Source: Panax quinquefolius (Eukaryota; Streptophyta; Magnoliopsida; Apiales; Araliaceae). From it: 64,000 bases of DNA. Within the stretch, counting starts at the first letter, position 1. The number at the start of each line of letters is the position of its first letter. The stretch lies in NCBI GenBank assembly GCA_020205615.1, contig JAINUW010000697.1, positions 496,001 to 560,000 on the forward strand, in the 5' to 3' direction. Positions 11,331 to 23,466 of this stretch are shown one piece after another. Both the position numbers and the translations under genes were made by a program. The notes under the pieces are model-generated. The model was not told the DNA's origin. It worked only from the letters and a program-made list of their open reading frames with translations, and made no database searches.

Positions 11331-13029
11331 TGAGAAGTGATATTACTCACTTATTGTATATTAATCCATGCGAATTGTGCCCACCTCGAGTACATTTCAT
11401 TTTGTTTTAGTTGTATTTCACGTTATTTTACATTGCATATACTTAAAACTCCTTTTGGTGAACAAATGCAGAAATTGGCTTCATTTTGGTGGAATTTGAG
11501 GTATCAGTGAGCGGATGCATGAAGGCTAGTTGAAAGGCAAGAATATGCATGGCATGGGGGTACAATGAGGCATGGAAATCAAGCAAGCATGAGGATTAAA
11601 GAAAGTAGCAGCAGAGTAAGGCGAAACTAGACTCAGAATTGCAGGACAGCAGGTATTGCCAAGAAGATAAAGGCGCACTCGCTGCCACCCGAAAGTACAA
11701 AGCTTTACATGGGAACCTTCTGCAAGTCAAGCGCCCGCGAGGCAAGGGATGCGCGCCCGCGAGGCAGACGCGTGCGACCGTGTGAGATGACTTCTGGGGG
11801 AACTGAGCTTACTGCAAGTCTCGTGGCCGCGAGACAGATACACCAGGGACGCGCGCGGCCGCGTGCGATGCTGATGCTGTAATTTGTTTTATTTTTATTT
11901 CTCAACTTAATGATGTGTAATGGGGGATAAAACGATTCTGACGTGTGTCAGAGAGGATACTTTTATTACGTAACTTTCATAGTAGAAACTAGGGTTTACA
12001 CCTTGGGAGAGATTCCAATGTAGCAAAAAGCCATAACGTCTATTTTTCTCTACTTCTTCTTGGAGATCTCTGTCATCGTGGATATTGATTATTGTTTATG
12101 GGAGTTCTTTGTGGATTCAATAGTTAATCATTGGTTTCTATTCAACAATTGGGTTTGATCATTCTAACTTTCTTCCATTCGTTTGTTTATCGATCATGTT
12201 TAGCCTCGATCCCATAATGGCTTTTGGTTCAGTCATGAACTAAACTCCATTATGGGATCCTAACAGATTTTAATATGCAATATGGTTGCACATCTAAATG
12301 TTAGATTTGTTTTGCATATCATATGGATTATCTACCATGGTTGGTTTGTATGTATGAATGACTGATAATTTTTATGTTAGTATTTGTATGGAATTGGAAA
12401 TGAACATATGAATATGGATGAAATCATGATAGCATGCGAATATGGGGATTGCATATTTTGTGAAACAGATAGGAATATACTGTTTTTGTGACGCCCCCAA
12501 AATAGGTATACATCACCTATTCTGAGTTATCAATACATGGTACAGAAACAACTACAACTTTATTATTTCAACAGTAAAACTGTGAGTTTGAATACAAATA
12601 TTATCTTTTAGACAATATCTATACTCAAATAAATCCTCATCACATTTAATGATACATTATTTTACAAAAATGGTGAGGACTACTAAACAATCCTTTCTAA
12701 AACCTTCATTCCATACCCCGGCTTGTACTCGCTTATATTCTAGCCTCCCGAGAAAAATGGAACAAAAAGGAAAAGGGTGAGCTCAACTAGCTCAATAAAG
12801 AATATTATGACTAAGATAATATACAACAAATTATCGTTAGTCTTCAACAGGAAAAATCTAATAGAATACAATAGACAACAAATTTTAAATCAATATTCGC
12901 AATGAAATAATAATTCATTAGAAGAGTTAAGTAGAGAATGCAAACTACTATCTTCTATGTATGAATTTAAAAGTTCATCGTCTATCTTGTATCCCTGTAA
13001 CATCAATCAATATACATCTGGAATCAAAT

Positions 13030-13212
13030 ATTCATCTTTGCACTACAGGCCAAAGATATTCATTAGTTGGTCATGTTCATTTAAACACATGTTCATCTTT
13101 GCACTACGGGCCAAAGATATTCTTCAGAAATCATTCATCTTTGCACTACTGAGCCAAAGATATTCTTAAGAAATCATTCATCTTTGCACTACAGGCCAAA
13201 GATATTCCATAA
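13030..13212. repeat. Minisatellite in solo LTR (TTCATCTTTGCACTAC unit)
   Basis: Four copies of TTCATCTTTGCACTAC(A/G/T) followed by GGCCAAAGATATTC-like sequence are spaced about 45-60 bp apart. Small open frames across this region are produced by the repeat. Confidence 0.85.
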
Positions 13213-13454
13213 TATCATCATTTAAGACTGAGGATGATGAAAAATATTTTTTTTAAAGAAACGAATCCAGTGAAACAAAATGACAAGGATTAAGGATTAA
13301 GGATTCATACTTGGTTTTATCCACGTCCAAAAAATACCTCAAAAATAATCATAGTGGTGTAAAATTCAAGAATGATCAAAACATGGATACAATCGAGTTA
13401 GTATCCGAATAGATGTTTTGGACGAAAAGAAGAAATTTTATTTTTCTATTGAAT

Positions 13455-13660
13455 AGTACCGTATACGTGAATAGTGTCAGATATCGTGAATAGTCAGATA
13501 CGTGAATAGTAACTCGACACCAAAAGATATAAATTCCACAAAACATCTTCACGCTTCATGAATAGTACTCGTGAATAGTAACTCGTGAATAGTAACTCGT
13601 GAATAGTAACTTCGTGAATAGTAACTCATGAATAGTAACCCATGAATAGTAACTCCGACA
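13455..13660. repeat. Minisatellite in solo LTR (CGTGAATAGTAACT unit)
   Basis: About ten copies of a 14-17 bp motif, (C/A)(G/A)TGAATAGTAACT, occur in a loose tandem arrangement with one unrelated insertion near 13510-13555. Confidence 0.85.
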
Positions 13661-15780
13661 TGAAAAAGTTCCAAATTTGATAAAACTTCAGATCAACATT
13701 TCAATTATAATGATATTGAAGAAATAATATCATTACGAAAAAATAATATTCCTTACCTCGAAAGATCAGTACTTCTAGCTAGAATACCGGGTATAGTGCT
13801 GAAGGGAACTTGCACCGTCTAGCAATACTCAAAGTATACTCAAAATACTCACAAGAATACGCTCAATAATATAGAGAGAGAAAACTTCAGTTTCTGGTGT
13901 GATTTTCAATTCTAACCTAAGCACCCTATTTATAGGAAATTGCTTAGAACACCAAAGCAGAAAATTTATTAAATATTATTATATTTTTTTCAAAATCCTC
14001 ATACGCACACTCAACCATCAGCCACACATGTAGCCCACCTCTCAAAAAGTAAGAAAAACGTTTTTGTAATTTAAATTATTTTAAACTTCCAAAAATTAAT
14101 TATTTCGGAGCTTCTGAACTTCAATAATTCATAATAAATAGTCCTTTCATCAGAAAATTCGAATCTTGCGAGTTTTTATAGGAAATTCAATTCTCTACAA
14201 CTTTGCAGAAGAAAGTTTTTCCAAATTCCAAATAGAAATTGACCGAAATCCACAAACGGGCAATTTTACAGGCTATAATCAAATTTCAGTCAATAAATGG
14301 GGTCCACCGACATGTTTAACATGTTTTAAACATTTATTGCAACAAAAATACTCTTCCTCCTCGTATACTCATATATCCCACATTCGTTGTAAAAATATCA
14401 CAGATTAATATATTATTAAAATAATATATTTAAAATGAATTATTTTATCGAGAAAAAGATAAAATATTAATTTTCAACAATTGTCATTTTAAAAATTTTC
14501 TCCATCTATATCCACATAAAATCAATATTTTCCTCATCATATAAATCAATAATTAATTATTCACAAATAATATTACGTAATCACAATATCGACAACCGTG
14601 CGGTTCAGAAAGAGGGGCTTTCAATAAGAATTTCTTCTTATCTAGCGCGCAATTAGGTGACCAAACCTCTCCTTAGAGCGAACTTTCTAGACATTGCCAA
14701 TAATATTATCTAATAATATTATTAGGATAATATGAATTATTGCTTCGATAATGAAAATAATTGTGTAATGACAATTATCAAACAACAAGAATATAAAATA
14801 TCAACGCAAAGAATTATTAACTCAATAAAATATTGAGCAATAATTATCGTAACCATTATTGAGTAGTGCCTTCACGTAAGAATCAATAATTGGTGCAATA
14901 CTGGTGTTATTCTTGTTCAACAACGCGTATTAGTGTGTTTTTAACCATACGGGTATTCCAACAAGATAATCTTGAATAACTACGCCAAGTTATTTAAAAA
15001 CAACTTATATTTGTCGTTTTCTTCATCCAATCGCTTTAGTTATGGGAATTTTACATGGTCTGCTTGGCGCAGTAAATACGAATATTCTCGACAGAAGCAT
15101 TTAATATTCCACGACCAAACGAATATTCCCGACGATAATGAATATTTTATAACCACTTGCTTATTTTGAAATATTTGCGTATTTAACCCTTAACTATCAA
15201 ATCAACCCTTACTATTTCAAAATAATAAATAAAGAAAATTCCTTTTTATTTAAAAATTTCGGGGTCTTACAGTTTATCCGTATGAGCAATAATAAGGGTT
15301 GTGCTTAAAATCAATAAGATTGCAATTGCGCATAGGAATATGGTAATTGTGATGGTATTGGTGATTACATAGATTCTAACATATGTAAATGATATGTGAG
15401 TTGGTTATAGTGCATTGGAAAATGGTTATAACTCGCCTTTATGCCCTTGGCTATTATCCTGTGATATGTGAACAATTCTTGCATGACATATGGCGATTGA
15501 ATGAGATATTGAATGAAGTTAGGATCCCATAGTTTCCACATTATATTTAGTCCATTTATACTCTTATTTTTAGTTGGTAATCATAATTAGTTTAAATCAA
15601 CAATTAAGTTCATAGTCTTAGCATATAAATATAGTGAGTTAATTAATGCATAGTAGTCTAAAGTTAACAACTTTCTTTGTGGGATCGATACTTTACTTAC
15701 TCTGTATTACTTGTTGACCCGTGTATACTTGCATGAGTTAGAGCTCTTTTATAAGAACTATAAAAGAGGTAACAAGTTTT

Positions 15781-15798
15781 TAGCGCCGTTGCCGGGGA
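15781..15798 (+). promoter_or_regulatory. Athila primer-binding site (tRNA-Asp type)
   Basis: TAGCGCCGTTGCCGGGGA lies six bases after the LTR end. It differs from the usual TGGCGCCGTTGCCGGGGA by one base (G to A at the second position). Confidence 0.9.
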
Positions 15799-15907
15799 AA
15801 GGTGTTAATTTATATAATTATCATTAGTTTAAAGGTGTATTGTATGACTTAGACAAATCTGATCGTTTCTCATTTTTATTTTTTGTTTTATTGGAATTTT
15901 AGGTACA

Positions 15908-17102
15908 ATGGGTGATTTTGTTTATCAATGGCCTTTTGCAAATAGGACTCATCCAAGGGACATAAGCACTGAGGGACTCAATGTATTTTCTACGTTGTCA
16001 GGACAAATTGAAAAACTTTCGGAGAGGTTGGATGTTCTTGCAGAGCAACCTACTCGAGATAGCGATTACATGTGAATATCTTGTCTTTGGCGAGCATCCG
16101 AGTTATCAGTGCAACATCAAGGTTGGACAAGTGCAGTTTGGGGGTGATTTCTTCAACAACGATGGTTATCCTGATTATTAGCAAGGTTGGGGGTATCACC
16201 CAGATTATGAATGGAGTTATAACTATCAAGATCAATGTTGCATCTCAAGTCAAACATATCCACCAGATTTCTCATATCCACCTCCAGTGCAACAAGAAGA
16301 AAATTCAGAGTTGAAGGAATTCATGTCAAAAAGCATAGCCGACCATGAGGAGATGATGATGAGTCAGGAGTTATCAAGCCAAAATCTTAACAAAAAGGTG
16401 GAACAACTCATTAGTTCATCAATGGATGGTCCTCAATACATGGATTTCAAAAGTGAACAAGATGATTCAAGATTGGAGGATTTGAGGTTAAAATTTGTAG
16501 CATCAATTGAGGAGAAGATGATTGAGCAAGAGAGGTCAATTAAAAAGCTTCAGAATCATATGGATCAAATGTTCGAAGCCTTGAACAATCGCCCTCCAAA
16601 TAATTGGTGCTATGACATGGATGATGAAATCGATAGAGAGCCGGAAGTGCACATGCCACTAGATGAACTTAAAGGAGTGGACATTGAGGAGACAACTGGT
16701 GGTATGGAAAATAAAAAGCATGAGCCAACTTGTATTATACCCCAAGTGCCTTATCAGTTAGAGTTGAAAAATTATGTGAAATTTGAACACCCATGTCCCC
16801 TAGGTAGTCACATCCAAAGCAATAATTTCTGCGATTATGAGGCATCTTATAAACCATGGTGGGCTGAGGAAGAGATAATAGAAGAAGGAAATCCCATTGT
16901 ATCCTTCATGCCTCAATGCAAAAATCTATTCACAAATACAACGGGAGAAGCACCTGGAATTACAATTAAACTAGGGACATCATGTATAGAAAATATGCTA
17001 GGTGACTTAAATTCACAGACTCTCGTGATGGGGAACCTACCAAAGCACATAATGGTTCTAATGGATGGAGGGTTATTATCTTATCGTAGAGGAATTGGAT
17101 AG
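15908..17102 (+). pseudogene. Athila gag remnant
   Basis: A Gag-like start (MGDFVYQWPF) opens at 15908 and runs to a TGA near 16074. In the next frame it continues with CEYLVFGEHPSYQC, a damaged zinc knuckle in which the second Cys is missing, and then GWGYHPDYEWSYN, matching the tryptophan- and proline-rich Athila Gag tail. From 16287 an open frame of 271 codons follows with two predicted coiled-coil stretches (roughly residues 1-45 and 65-105) and an acidic tail. That tail ends in sequence I do not recognise. The capsid core expected upstream is missing or reduced, and there is at least one stop and one frameshift. Confidence 0.7.
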
Positions 17103-17851
17103 CGGTGTCAAGAAAAGAGTCAAGCTAATTGACTATAACTTAGCACTGGATGGGAGGCAACCCATCAATTCTTCACCCAAGAATTCAATTATTGTCGTTA
17201 TTTCCTTTTGATTATTTTAGTTAGTAGTTCAAATTCAGTGATAACAAGTTATGGGATAAGTGAGTGTATATGCATGATATTAATTTTGCATAACGCCACC
17301 ACTATTATATATCTTATTCATGTGAATTAATATCTGTTCAGGTACAATAATTAGAGAGCATCACCGATGGAAGAGTGAGATCAAAGCAGAATGGCAGTAA
17401 TTGGGGTTTGCGACCACGCGCTACAAGCGATATTAATCGCGGCGGCTTCGTGCAAAGCCCTTTAATCCACGAGCCTTTCTGCAAGTCTCGTGCCTGCGCC
17501 ATGAGGAAGCTTATCATCACAATGCATACATGGCAAGGCGTCAGTCCATTTGGATAAAAATAGTTCAAAATAGAAATTGGAATCAGTTGGACTCTTATGT
17601 GCGATACTAACAGAAGTGGAAATCTCTCACTCTCCCCAACTCACGTCATTATCTCTCTATCAGTTACAGATTGAGGCGTATTTCTCTCCCGCAAATCTCC
17701 ACGATTTCCTCCATGATTCCGTGCTCATCCCCATCTCCTTCATAATATAAAGCTAGGGCTCTCTATTGGGATAGCACAAGCAAGAGTGAATTTCATCAGT
17801 TTGCAAATACATTCGTTCCTTCAGTAAATTCATTTGCGATCTCTATCTCCA
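17103..17851 (+). other. Athila inter-ORF region after pol deletion
   Basis: This contains TGGGAGGCAACCCA (17150-17164), a sequence commonly found just after pol in Athila-type elements, so the protease-to-integrase part was lost near 17100. At about 17405-17510 there are CpG-rich words, such as CTGCAAGTCTCGTG, also present in the LTR. No gene is supported. Confidence 0.6.
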
Positions 17852-19004
17852 ATGGGTCCAAAAAGAATAAGGGCATCTTCATCCTCTTCATCTTCCTCCG
17901 ACGGTCATGAGGAGGATATTGTCGATCATAGCAAATTTCTGTGTTTGGAGGCCCAGCAGGAGTACTATCGCATTGTCGCGAAGACATTCATCAAGGAAAG
18001 AGGATTTAGGCCAGAAGGTCAAGATGGGGAACTATGTGCCATGATTCACATGACGAGGTCAATTTGGACTAGCTACTTTGTAGCTATGGCCGATTCCCAT
18101 GAGCATAGTTCGAGAGTTCTATGCTAATGCCAAAGCCACCATGAACGATACCTCTATGGTTCATTGTAGAGGTAAACTACCAACCCTCGCCATTATAAAC
18201 GTGATGAGGCTCCATTTAGACCACCAAATAGGGCGCGCCAATTGGATCACGGGAGCTCATCAGGAAACAGACTTGGAGCAGGTCATCGCAGAATTGTGCA
18301 TTCCCGGATCTCGATGGACTTACAAAGTCGGTACGACTCAACCTCACAATTTTTCCAGCAGCCGCACTGAATCGGTACACCAAGGCATGGAATCTTTTCA
18401 TTTGCGCTAAATTATTGCCCTCATAGCATCAACATGAAATCACAGCAGAGAGAGCCATAATTCTGTGGGGCATCATCACTGGCGAATATATTGACGTCGG
18501 GTATTTGATCCATCAAAACATTGTCAAGTATCTGAAGGGAATTACCACTGGCAGCATCCCACACGCTTCAGTGATAGCCATGTTATGTGCACAACAAGGG
18601 GTTAGTTGGGGCAATGAGCAAATACAGTATCCAAGCCAAGATATCACGTACTCCATAATTACCAAATTTGAGGACTGGGCAGGTGGCGAGCCACATCCGC
18701 GCAGACGCGAATTCATTCTCGACCCACCGTTTCCACGCCAACCCAGCCACCCCCACAGCCTGATGAAGCAGGTCCATCTACCCGTGAGCAGCCTGTCTCT
18801 AGCGATCGACACCTCTGAAGGTTGGAGCGCAAAGTCGACGCATTGTATGACAATCTTGGAACTTTTGCTACGGGACTCACCAGGGCTTTGGCTAAAGCAT
18901 TCTCACAGCAAGGAACCATGCTTGAATGGCCCCAGATTGGGACCGCCGTGCCATATCCACCACCAGATTCACCACCCGAGGAGGGTGGTCATGTCGATCA
19001 ATAG
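17852..19004 (+). pseudogene. Env-position ORF, putative plant transposon protein type
   Basis: This lies between the lost pol and the 3' LTR, where Athila elements carry their third ORF. It opens at ATG 17852 with MGPKRIRASSSSSSSS, then SFxKERGF-like sequence, then VREFYANAKATMND (after a frameshift near 18105). Further on are KLLPS, RAIILWGIITGEYIDVG (another shift near 18360-18420) and PHASVIAMLCAQQGV. It ends with a short coiled coil (LERKVDALYDNLGTF) and a proline-rich tail to a TAG at 19002-19004. The layout matches the plant family called putative plant transposon protein (PF20167, from memory). At least three frameshifts make it a pseudogene. A true envelope function is not supported: I see no signal peptide or membrane segment. 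Confidence 0.65.
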
Positions 19005-20160
19005 GGGAGTTTTTCTCGTACCCTTTACCTTCATTCAATGCGGACATTGAACATTTTAAGTTTGGGGGTATTGGTGTACTTGCATAGTAGTTTAGTTGCA
19101 TTTTATTTTAGCATGTTTAGTTTAATTTTGCATGAATATGTGTTAGTTAAATTTTAGCATAAAATTTTTATTTGTTTATTCATTGATAGTATGTTTAGTT
19201 TAATGTCTCACATAAACTCTTGCATATAAATAGAAATTTTTGCCTAAGCCAATGATGATAGTGAATTGTGAACGATTTCAGAATATGTTGCATAACACAA
19301 CTTGGATATAATGTTTTTACAATGCGATTCATGTTCTTTGTTTATATGCTTTCGGTTTGCCTAATTGTGTTCACATTCACTTGTAAGTCTAAGATGTGTG
19401 TCTTGCATTGATCAATAGAACATGTAGTTTTAAAAAGAGAAACATGAGGAAAATGTTGTAGACTGTAAGTCATTGAAGTGCAACTTTTGGGGAAACATGG
19501 GAATGCTGTGTATAAAAAAAAATAGAATAGCAGTAACGTGACTACTCTTAATTCGGGGCCCTAGCTACTTGAGTAAGTACGCCCGAGGGGATTGTCTCTA
19601 CACCTAGCGCCCTAAGGTCTTTCATGGTCTGGGAGTCGTTGGTTGAAAATTCGCTAAGGGGTAGCAGTGTGCTTAATGGATTAAGACATTGCACAGTCAT
19701 GTAAAAAAATATAATAGCAATAAACACCGTGGGAAAGTGCAAAATTGCCCTCGTGAGTAGCAATAAAGCAATAAACCTATTGTTGAGCCTTAGTTTGTAG
19801 TGATATGTTTAAACAGTCTATGTTGCATGAATATACATGAATCTTGATTTAGACTATAATTTTCTATTTGGAGCAGTGTAGGATATATAATCTTTGCTTG
19901 GATCAAGTTTCTGTGAACAACACACACACACACATCATCTCTATGGCAGTCATGAATTATCTGAGTGTATGATGTTCTGTCTATGGTTTTGTTTGAAACT
20001 ATGTTCTGGAATCTGGATAGTTCACTGAGGTAATTTGGGCTAAAATTCTGTTATGGCTAAGATTATGTGAGACTAGTTTGCATCATAGAGTAGTTACATT
20101 TTCAGTGTTCATTTATATGCATTGCTTGAGGGCAAACAATAGTTTAAGTTTGGGGGTATT
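19005..20160 (+). other. Athila 3' non-coding region with polypurine tract
   Basis: This is AT-rich DNA without a gene. The tract TTTAAGTTTGGGGGTATT abuts the 3' LTR at 20160 and would prime plus-strand DNA synthesis. A second, almost identical tract (TTTTAAGTTTGGGGGTATT, about 19055-19073) lies 1.1 kb upstream. A short (CA)n run occurs at about 19920-19934. Confidence 0.75.
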
Positions 20161-21845
20161 TGATAAGTGATATTTTTACTCACTTATTGTATATTAATCC
20201 ATTCAAATTTTGCCTACCTCGAGTACATTTCATTTTGTTTTAGTTGTATTTCACGTTATTTTGCATTGCATATACTTAAAACTCCTTTTGGTGAACAAGT
20301 ACAGAAATCGGCTTCATTTTGGTGGAATTCGAGGTATCGGTGAGCGGATGCGTGAAGGCTAGTTGAAAGGCAAGGATGTGCATGGCATGGGGGTACAATG
20401 AGGCATGGAAATCAAGCAAGCATGAGGATTAAAGCAAGTAGTAGCAGCAACAAGCGGGAAACTAGACTCAGGAATTGTAGGACACAGGCCGCGCGGAAGT
20501 ACAAAGGCAGACTCGCGCGCCCGTGCGAGTACAAAGCTTTACATGGGAACCTTCTGCAAGTCAAGCGCCTGCGAGGCAAGGGATGGGCGCCCACGAGGAA
20601 TGACCATGGCGCCGCATGAAGTCGGATCTTGTGTGACCGCACGAAAAAGACGTCTGGGGAACTCGAGCTTCTCGCAAGTCTCATGACCACGAGACAGATA
20701 TACGTGGACGCCAGCAGCCACGCGTGCGATGCTGATGTTGTAATTTGTTTTATTTTTATTTCTCAACTTAATGATGTTTAATGGGGGATAAAACGATTTT
20801 GACGTGTGTCAGAGAGGAGACTTTTATTACGTAACTTTCATAGTAGAAACTAGGGTTTACACCTTGGGAGAGATTCCAATGTAGCAGAAAGCCATAACGT
20901 CTATTTTTCTCTACTTCTTCTTGGAGATCTCTGTCATCGTGGATATTGATTATTGTTTATGGGAGTTCTTTGTGGATTCAATAGTTAATCATTGGTTTCT
21001 ATTCAACAATTGGGTTTGATCATTCTAACTTTCTTCCATTCGTTTGTTTATTGATCATGTTTAGCCTTGATCCCATAATGGCTTTTGGTTCAGTCATGAA
21101 CTAAACTCCATTATGGGATCCTAACGGATTTTAATATGCAATACGGTTGCACATCTAAATGTTAGATTTGTTTTGCATATCATATGGATTATCTATCATA
21201 GTTGGTTTGTATGTATGAATGACTGATAATCTTTATGTTAATATTTGTATGGAATTGGAAATGAACAAATGAATATGGATGAAATCACGATAGCATGCGA
21301 ATATGGGGATTACATATTTTGTGAAACAGATAGGAATATACTGTTTTGCCGTATGAGCAATAATAAGGGTTGTGCTTAAAATCAATAAGATTGCAATTGC
21401 GCATAGGAATATGGTAATTGTGATGGTATTGGTGATTACATAGATTCTAACATCTGTAAATGATATTTGAGTTGGTTATAGTGCATTGGAAAATGGTTAT
21501 AACTCGCCTTTATGCCCTTGGCTATTATCCTGTGATATGTGAACACTTCTTGCATGACATATGGCGATTGAATGAGATATTGAATGAAGTTAGGATCCCA
21601 TTGTTTCCACATTATATTTAGTCCATTTATACTCTTATTTTTAGTTGGTAATCATAATTAGTTTAAATCAACAATTAAGTCCATAGTCTTAGCATATAAA
21701 TATAGTGAGTTAATTAATGCATAGTAGTCTAAAGTTAACAACTTTCTCTGTGGGATCGATACTTTACTTACTCTATATTACTTGTTGACCCGTGTATACT
21801 TGCATGAGTTAGAGCTCTTTTATAAGAACTATAAAAGAGGCAACA
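20161..21845 (+). repeat. Athila 3' LTR
   Basis: It starts TGATAAGTGATA and ends GGCAACA. It is highly similar to the 5' LTR but without the solo-LTR insertion. Differences are concentrated in the CpG-rich block (about 20480-20735), consistent with decay of methylated CpGs or replication slippage. Confidence 0.9.
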
Positions 21846-22346
21846 CACATACACTTGTTGATTATATCTCTGAGCACTACCTATATAATTTTGGAGTTTG
21901 GTTGAAATATAATTCTCAATTGGAGACAATGAAGATAATTATATGTCAAGAGAAGACTCACCATTGGAAAGAATATGACAGTAATCTTCTCGTTTTTCTT
22001 TGGGGACTATTGTGTCAACCAAGGATAATTCTCGAGTCATATGATATCTATCATAACTTAAATGCATGGCCTCCCATGTACGAAGGTTTCCTTGAGCATT
22101 TTCCAAATATTTTAATTTCTAAAATAGTTATTGATTGTACTTTTATGTAAAGTACCATTATAAGGTGCGTTGTGATCGAGGCACCATGAGAATTACATAT
22201 ATTTGTATTAAAATTCACACCTTATGTGTTGTTGTACTCTGCACGACAGTTCAACAGTTATATAAATGAAGTTTGTATTTGATTTCTGTAGTGTGATATC
22301 TGGCGACTCAGAATGGGTCGTGTGGACCTATTTTGGGGGCGTCATA
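21846..22346 (+). repeat. LTR-A, right part (with Athila target duplication)
   Basis: This begins with the repeated CACAT and continues the LTR interrupted at 11330. It ends CTATTTTGGGGGCGTCATA, the same end as the solo LTR (GGGGGCGTCACA in minus sense) with one change. No gene is present. Confidence 0.78.
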
Positions 22347-22618
22347 AATGGTATCAGAGCTTAGGGATATGGTCGCTGGGGGAGATATGAGTCTAGAACT
22401 AGGAGGGGAGAGACGAGTAATATACTTCACTAGTATGTGACTTACCTAAGCTAAAATATTTACTTGATAAGTTGACAAATTGTGATATGTCAATTAACCT
22501 TTGTTTTGAAGATATATTCTAGAATGATATTTGAAATACAGGAGATGAACAATGGGAAAATCATGATACAGAGGAGATAACCGGGAAGGTAAAATCCGAA
22601 AAGAAAGCAAGGTATTCT
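22347..22618 (+). other. Tiny internal region with tRNA-iMet primer site
   Basis: TGGTATCAGAGC (22349-22360), complementary to the 3' end of initiator tRNA-Met, follows LTR-A by two bases. About 260 bp later a second LTR of the same family begins. The space has no open frame and no obvious polypurine tract, so the element is either heavily deleted or a very small non-autonomous derivative. Confidence 0.75.
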
Positions 22619-23466
22619 TGTGAGACTCCGAATTTTATGAAATGAAAGTATTCAATTTTCTTATAATCATTCTATTTAGTAAATGGTTAAATTGATAAAA
22701 GGTTAAAGTTAAGGGTGATATGTGAAATTTTTTTAAAGTAAACAAGTTGTTATAAAATAATCGGTGATAAAAGTATAGTAATACGCGTGGTTGCATAGTA
22801 GCATACGGTATTGTACAGTATCTTTGATTATTGATGCTTATGTGAGAAGAACTCAGTTTTATTTAATTATTGTTACAGTAATTGCTGCATAGTATCTCAC
22901 GTTATTTGATTCAATTATTGTTAATATTTTATATTATTAAATCAATAATTGAGATAACGAGTTATTCATATTATTATATGCATATTTAACAATATCTAGA
23001 AAGTTCTGTCGAGGAGAGGTTTGGTCACCTAATTGCGCGCCAATAGGGAGAAATCCTTATTGGAAAGCTCCCTCTTTCCTGGGAACGATCTGTTTGTTAA
23101 TATTCTGAGTTATAATAATAATGAATAAATGTTATTAAAAATCGAATTTGAGTTCAGAGTTGAATTTGGAGACGCGGACGTGATATTTGAGCCCGGAATG
23201 ATGAAATTAGTGAGAATAGACTATAAACACAAAATTTTACGGGGTTGACTTTTAGGTCAAAAAGTAAACAGTTGACTTTTTTGGAAAAAGTCAAACTTCA
23301 AAAATTCAAAAATATAAAAATGAAAATGTTGTTAAAATATTGAGGGAATTTTTATGAAGTATTTGATGTAAATTTTGCTTATTTTATGAACCCCCATTTA
23401 TTCATTTTTCAAAATAATCGGAAGAAAATTATTTAATACAATAAAGGTGGGGCCACATGTGGGGCC
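22619..23466 (+). repeat. LTR-B, left part
   Basis: It begins TGTGAGACTCCGAATTTTAT, matching the LTR start expected from the solo LTR (TGTAAGACCCCGAAATTT). It shares AGAGGTTTGGTCACCTAATT with LTR-A. Tat copy 2 cuts it at 23466 and it resumes at 44288. Confidence 0.75.
23462..23466. repeat. Target-site duplication of Tat copy 2 (left): GGGCC
   Basis: GGGCC immediately precedes the element and is repeated exactly at 44283-44287 after it. Confidence 0.9.

Larger units (their letters stand above)
12487..15271 (-). mobile_element. Solo LTR nested in the Athila LTR
   Basis: On the plus strand it begins TGTGACGCCCCCAAAA and ends CGGGGTCTTACA, so in minus sense it is an LTR of TGTAAGACCCC ... GGGGGCGTCACA type, common among iMet-primed gypsy elements. 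The Athila 3' LTR lacks it (uninterrupted at about 21346), which defines the empty site. The flanks GTTTT (12482-12486) and GTTTA (15272-15276) are compatible with a 5 bp duplication carrying one change. No internal element sequence accompanies it. It is related to LTR-A and LTR-B but in opposite orientation. Confidence 0.85.
11331..15774 (+). repeat. Athila 5' LTR, interrupted by a solo LTR
   Basis: The LTR proper is 11331-12486 plus about 15272-15774 (about 1.66 kb). It starts TGAGAAGTGATA and ends GGTAACA. It aligns with the 3' LTR at 20161-21845. A CpG-rich block (about 11640-11875) contains repeats like GCGCCCGCGAGGCA. Small open frames here are chance. Confidence 0.88.
11331..21845 (+). 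mobile_element. Athila-lineage Ty3/gypsy element, internally deleted
   Basis: The element is bounded by two similar LTRs and a perfect CACAT duplication. After the 5' LTR comes TAGCGCCGTTGCCGGGGA, the tRNA-Asp-type primer site characteristic of Athila. Before the 3' LTR is TTTAAGTTTGGGGGTATT, the typical Athila polypurine tract. The internal region is only about 4.4 kb. It has gag remnants and an env-position ORF, but no recognisable protease, RT, RNase H or integrase. Autonomous Athila elements are more than 10 kb, so pol has been lost. The 5' LTR carries a nested solo LTR of another family. Confidence 0.9.

Noticed and set aside
17852..19004. A retroviral envelope protein in the Athila element
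   Set aside because: No signal peptide, transmembrane segment or cysteine pattern is visible; the sequence fits the putative plant transposon protein family better.
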